Shown here one piece after another: positions 62,262 to 64,000 of a stretch of DNA of 64,000 nucleotides (positions are counted from its first letter, which is position 1; the number at the start of each line of letters is the position of its first letter). Source of the DNA: Roseinatronobacter monicus (GTDB lineage: Bacteria > Pseudomonadota > Alphaproteobacteria > Rhodobacterales > Rhodobacteraceae); assembly GCF_006716865.1 (NCBI RefSeq), contig NZ_VFPT01000001.1, positions 3,653,001-3,717,000 on the forward strand. The letters are read 5' to 3'. The position numbers and the translations under genes are program-made. A model generated the notes under the pieces. It had not been told where the DNA came from. It saw only the letters and a list, made by a program, of their open reading frames with translations, and did not search any database.

Positions 62262-63343
62262 CGAGGATGAGACATCTTAACCCATCCGGCCGTTTTGCGA
62301 GCGGGAATGTACGGTATTACTATCGTCCCAAGGGGCAAAAGGGGATTCGTATGCCTGACCGCCCCCCGGACCACCCTGATTTCCTTGCGGCCTACGCAGC
62401 GGCTGCCGGTAGCACAAGACCGGTACGCGCAAAGGCAGACTCCGGCAGTCTGGCGTTGGCGGTAGAGGGGTACCTGAAATCGGATGTTTTTCTGGTCGGT
62501 CTGAAGGAAGGCACACGATCCGCCAGACGACCGATGTTGGATGAAATTCGCGAGCGATACGGGCATGGCCGGGTGATCGACCTTCGGACCAAGCATATCG
62601 AAGCTGACCTGATGCGGTTCACGGGGCATGCTCGGAATAACCACCTGAAAGCATGGCGGGGTTTCGGGAAGTGGCTCGCTGTTACATACAAAATCGCGGA
62701 TCCGACCACAGGCGCCAGGAAAGCGCCCGTCGCGCAGTCAGATGGTCATCCTCCGTGGTCAGAAACCGAGGTCGAGACTTTCCGAGCATATTGGCCGATC
62801 GACACGCCGGAACGTCTGGCATTCGAGGTAATCTTCTGGACTGGGGCGCGTATTTCGGATGCAGTTCGGTTAGGGCACGGCAACGTGGACCGAGACGGAT
62901 GGATTGTGTTCCGTCAGCAAAAAACCGGCGGTGAAGTAGCAATCCCCTTCAATCGTACGCTACCGGACTTCGCAGAATGCATGAAAGAGGATCTCGGCTA
63001 CCTCCATGCGGCACTGAACGCTCGGAAAGACAAGCACATGACATGGATGACGACCGCACACGGTAAATCCCGAAGCGTGAAGGCCGCAGGCCAGTGGTTT
63101 GCAGCCAAAGCTAGATCTGCGGGTGTCTGTGGCCGCTCGGCGCATGGTCTGCGAAAAAGCCGCGCGCGGGCGCTTGCCGAAGCCGAAGGAACCTCGGCTC
63201 AAATTGGTGCCTGGACGGGACATGAAAGCCTGTCAGAGATCGAACGATACATTCGCAACTTCAACAAGCGGAAGGTGCTCAGCAGCACGAAAACGGAACA
63301 AAAAGTTCCAACTCAACTGGCCAAAGTTCCAAATCTTCAATAA
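62255..63343 (+). CDS. int: tyrosine integrase of the island
   Basis: 362 residues from the TTG at 62255, which has a GAGG at good distance; an ATG at 62267 is the alternative. Catalytic residues: R199 in TGARISDAVRL, H297 and R300 in SAHGLRKSRA, H323 in TGHESLSEIE and Y332 in ERYIRNF. It ends 32 bases from the tRNA-derived attachment site. Confidence 0.93.
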   Translation: MLTRMRHLNPSGRFASGNVRYYYRPKGQKGIRMPDRPPDHPDFLAAYAAAAGSTRPVRAKADSGSLALAVEGYLKSDVFLVGLKEGTRSARRPMLDEIRERYGHGRVIDLRTKHIEADLMRFTGHARNNHLKAWRGFGKWLAVTYKIADPTTGARKAPVAQSDGHPPWSETEVETFRAYWPIDTPERLAFEVIFWTGARISDAVRLGHGNVDRDGWIVFRQQKTGGEVAIPFNRTLPDFAECMKEDLGYLHAALNARKDKHMTWMTTAHGKSRSVKAAGQWFAAKARSAGVCGRSAHGLRKSRARALAEAEGTSAQIGAWTGHESLSEIERYIRNFNKRKVLSSTKTEQKVPTQLAKVPNLQ

Positions 63344-63375
63344 ATCAAAGGAAAAACAAATGCTTAATAAGGTGG

Positions 63376-63392
63376 TGGCGATCCCGGGAGGA
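63376..63392. other. island attachment site, tRNA copy
   Basis: TGGCGATCCCGGGAGGA is the complement of the last 17 bases of tRNA-Arg including CCA. The same 17 bases recur at 19907-19923. Confidence 0.88.
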
Positions 63393-63452
63393 ATCGAACC
63401 CCCAACCTGCCGATTAGAAGTCGGCTGCTCTATCCAGTTGAGCTACGGGACC
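63376..63452 (-). tRNA. tRNA-Arg (anticodon UCU)
   Basis: 77 bases with encoded CCA. Acceptor stem GGTCCCG pairs with CGGGATC. The anticodon loop CTTCTAA lies between CCGA and TCGG, and the T-loop is GGTTCGATTCC. Target of the island integrase, which rebuilt its 3' end on insertion. Confidence 0.95.
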
Positions 63453-63512
63453 GGCATGTTCGTTTAAGTGCGAACCCTGCAGGAATGCAACTGCCAAGCT
63501 GCGGTAAGATAC

Positions 63513-63540
63513 AAAAAAGCTCCCGACATCGCGGGAGCTT
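63513..63540 (-). terminator. rho-independent terminator of rpmB
   Basis: Stem AAGCTCCCG with CGGGAGCTT (63517-63525, 63532-63540). On the minus strand it is followed by TTTTTT and lies 23 bases after the rpmB stop. Confidence 0.9.
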
Positions 63541-63562
63541 TCAAAGTCGTCAGACCGCAATA

Positions 63563-63850
63563 TCAGGCGGCTGTTGCTGCTTTGCCAAGCTCGCGCTTGA
63601 TCTTCAGCGCATTCGCCGACAGTTCGTCGTCCTTGGCGCGTGCAAGATAAGCGTCGAGGCCACCGCGATGGTCTACCGAGCGCAGTGCAGCGGAAGATAC
63701 CCGCAGCTTGAAGCTCCGACCCAGAGCTTCAGATTGCAGCGACACGTCCTGCAGGTTTGGCAGAAAGCGGCGGCGGGATTTGTTATTGGCGTGGCTTACA
63801 TTGTTGCCCGTCATCGGGCCTTTTCCGGTCAATTCGCAGCGGCGCGACAT
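63563..63850 (-). CDS. rpmB: 50S ribosomal protein L28
   Basis: 95 residues from the ATG giving [20 protein letters not shown], preceded by [24 protein letters not shown] is the L28 signature. Basic, normal length for alphaproteobacteria. Core-genome gene beyond the island. Confidence 0.97.
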   Translation of the reverse strand: MSRRCELTGKGPMTGNNVSHANNKSRRRFLPNLQDVSLQSEALGRSFKLRVSSAALRSVDHRGGLDAYLARAKDDELSANALKIKRELGKAATAA

Positions 63851-64000
63851 GGGTTCATCCTCGTCTTGAAAGGGTTTGCCGACATAAAACATCCCGGCAA
63901 CCACAAAGCAAAAGGGCACTGCTGCGCAGCGCCTCGAAACTCGTCACGCGCTATTAGGGGGTATCTTGCGCAAGGTCAAGCGATTCCGTCGAACCATCCG

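Larger units (their letters stand above)
19907..63392. mobile_element. 43.5-kb integrative, mobilisable genomic island inserted in tRNA-Arg
   Basis: Bounded by a 17-bp direct repeat derived from tRNA-Arg(UCU). The tyrosine integrase (62255-63343) is 32 bases from the tRNA copy. It carries plasmid functions (repC, a MobA/MobL relaxase, a possible oriT), TA-like genes, a T6SS hcp/vgrG/PAAR cargo operon, a reverse transcriptase, a split Gabija locus, a restriction-like operon and four insertion sequences. Core metabolic genes lie to its left and rpmB to its right. No conjugation (type IV secretion) genes were seen, so transfer would need a helper. Confidence 0.83.

Noticed and set aside
1..64000. 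CRISPR array
   Set aside because: No series of short direct repeats with regular unique spacers. The TGACATA set has only four heptamers with no spacer pattern.

Overview
The window looks like chromosomal DNA of a Rhodobacteraceae-type alphaproteobacterium. This rests on the GC-rich codon use, the TctDE/TctC/TctAB and tcuAB-type genes, a RepC replication initiator of the repABC kind, and a twin-hairpin 'cuckoo'-type small RNA with CU-rich loops. I ran no database search; family calls come from motifs and gene order.

Layout. (1) 1-7.8 kb: the end of a polysaccharide/sugar-nucleotide region (frameshifted rfbC, a UDP-sugar epimerase, UDP-glucose dehydrogenase), a NusG/RfaH-like antiterminator, an IS630 element, a cuckoo-like sRNA, rsgA, a VOC protein and a P-loop protein. 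(2) 7.9-19.8 kb: a tricarboxylate module. A TctE/TctD-like two-component system sits divergent to a TctC binding protein and a fused TctA-TctB transporter. PrpF-type isomerase, TcuB and TcuA (tricarballylate oxidation), a GntR/FCD regulator, an AbrB-type permease and a D-2-hydroxyacid dehydrogenase follow. (3) 19.9-63.4 kb: a 43.5-kb island bounded by a 17-bp direct repeat that is the 3' end of tRNA-Arg(UCU). The integrase lies next to the tRNA. (4) 63.4-64 kb: tRNA-Arg and rpmB (L28), the flanking core genome.

The island is plasmid-like: a solo repC, a MobA/MobL relaxase broken by an IS630 copy, small TA-like and regulatory genes, and an AlpA-like protein with the integrase. Its cargo falls into three blocks. 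First, a type VI secretion cargo operon (minus strand, about 39.1 to 28.4 kb): hcp, accessory genes, a 37-codon vgrG stub, vgrG, an unknown gene directly behind vgrG, two tandem exported paralogues (possible periplasmic immunity proteins), an intact PAAR gene and a frameshifted one. An IS1595 insertion changes two of these genes at once. Second, a 4.5-kb segment between 55-bp inverted repeats, carrying an IS110 element and a reverse transcriptase with a YMDD box. Third, two defence loci: a Gabija pair whose gajA is split inside the Walker A motif by an IS66 element with an exact 8-bp target duplication, and a run fitA-fitB-methyltransferase-fic-helicase-GIY-YIG nuclease that looks like a split restriction-modification system.

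The best candidates for undescribed biology are the six-gene methyltransferase/helicase/GIY-YIG operon with its toxin-antitoxin and Fic passengers, the vgrG-linked putative effector with duplicated exported partners, and the orphan YMDD reverse transcriptase with its overlapping exported partner ORF. Five insertion sequences lie in the window, four of them inside the island, and three of those four interrupt island genes.
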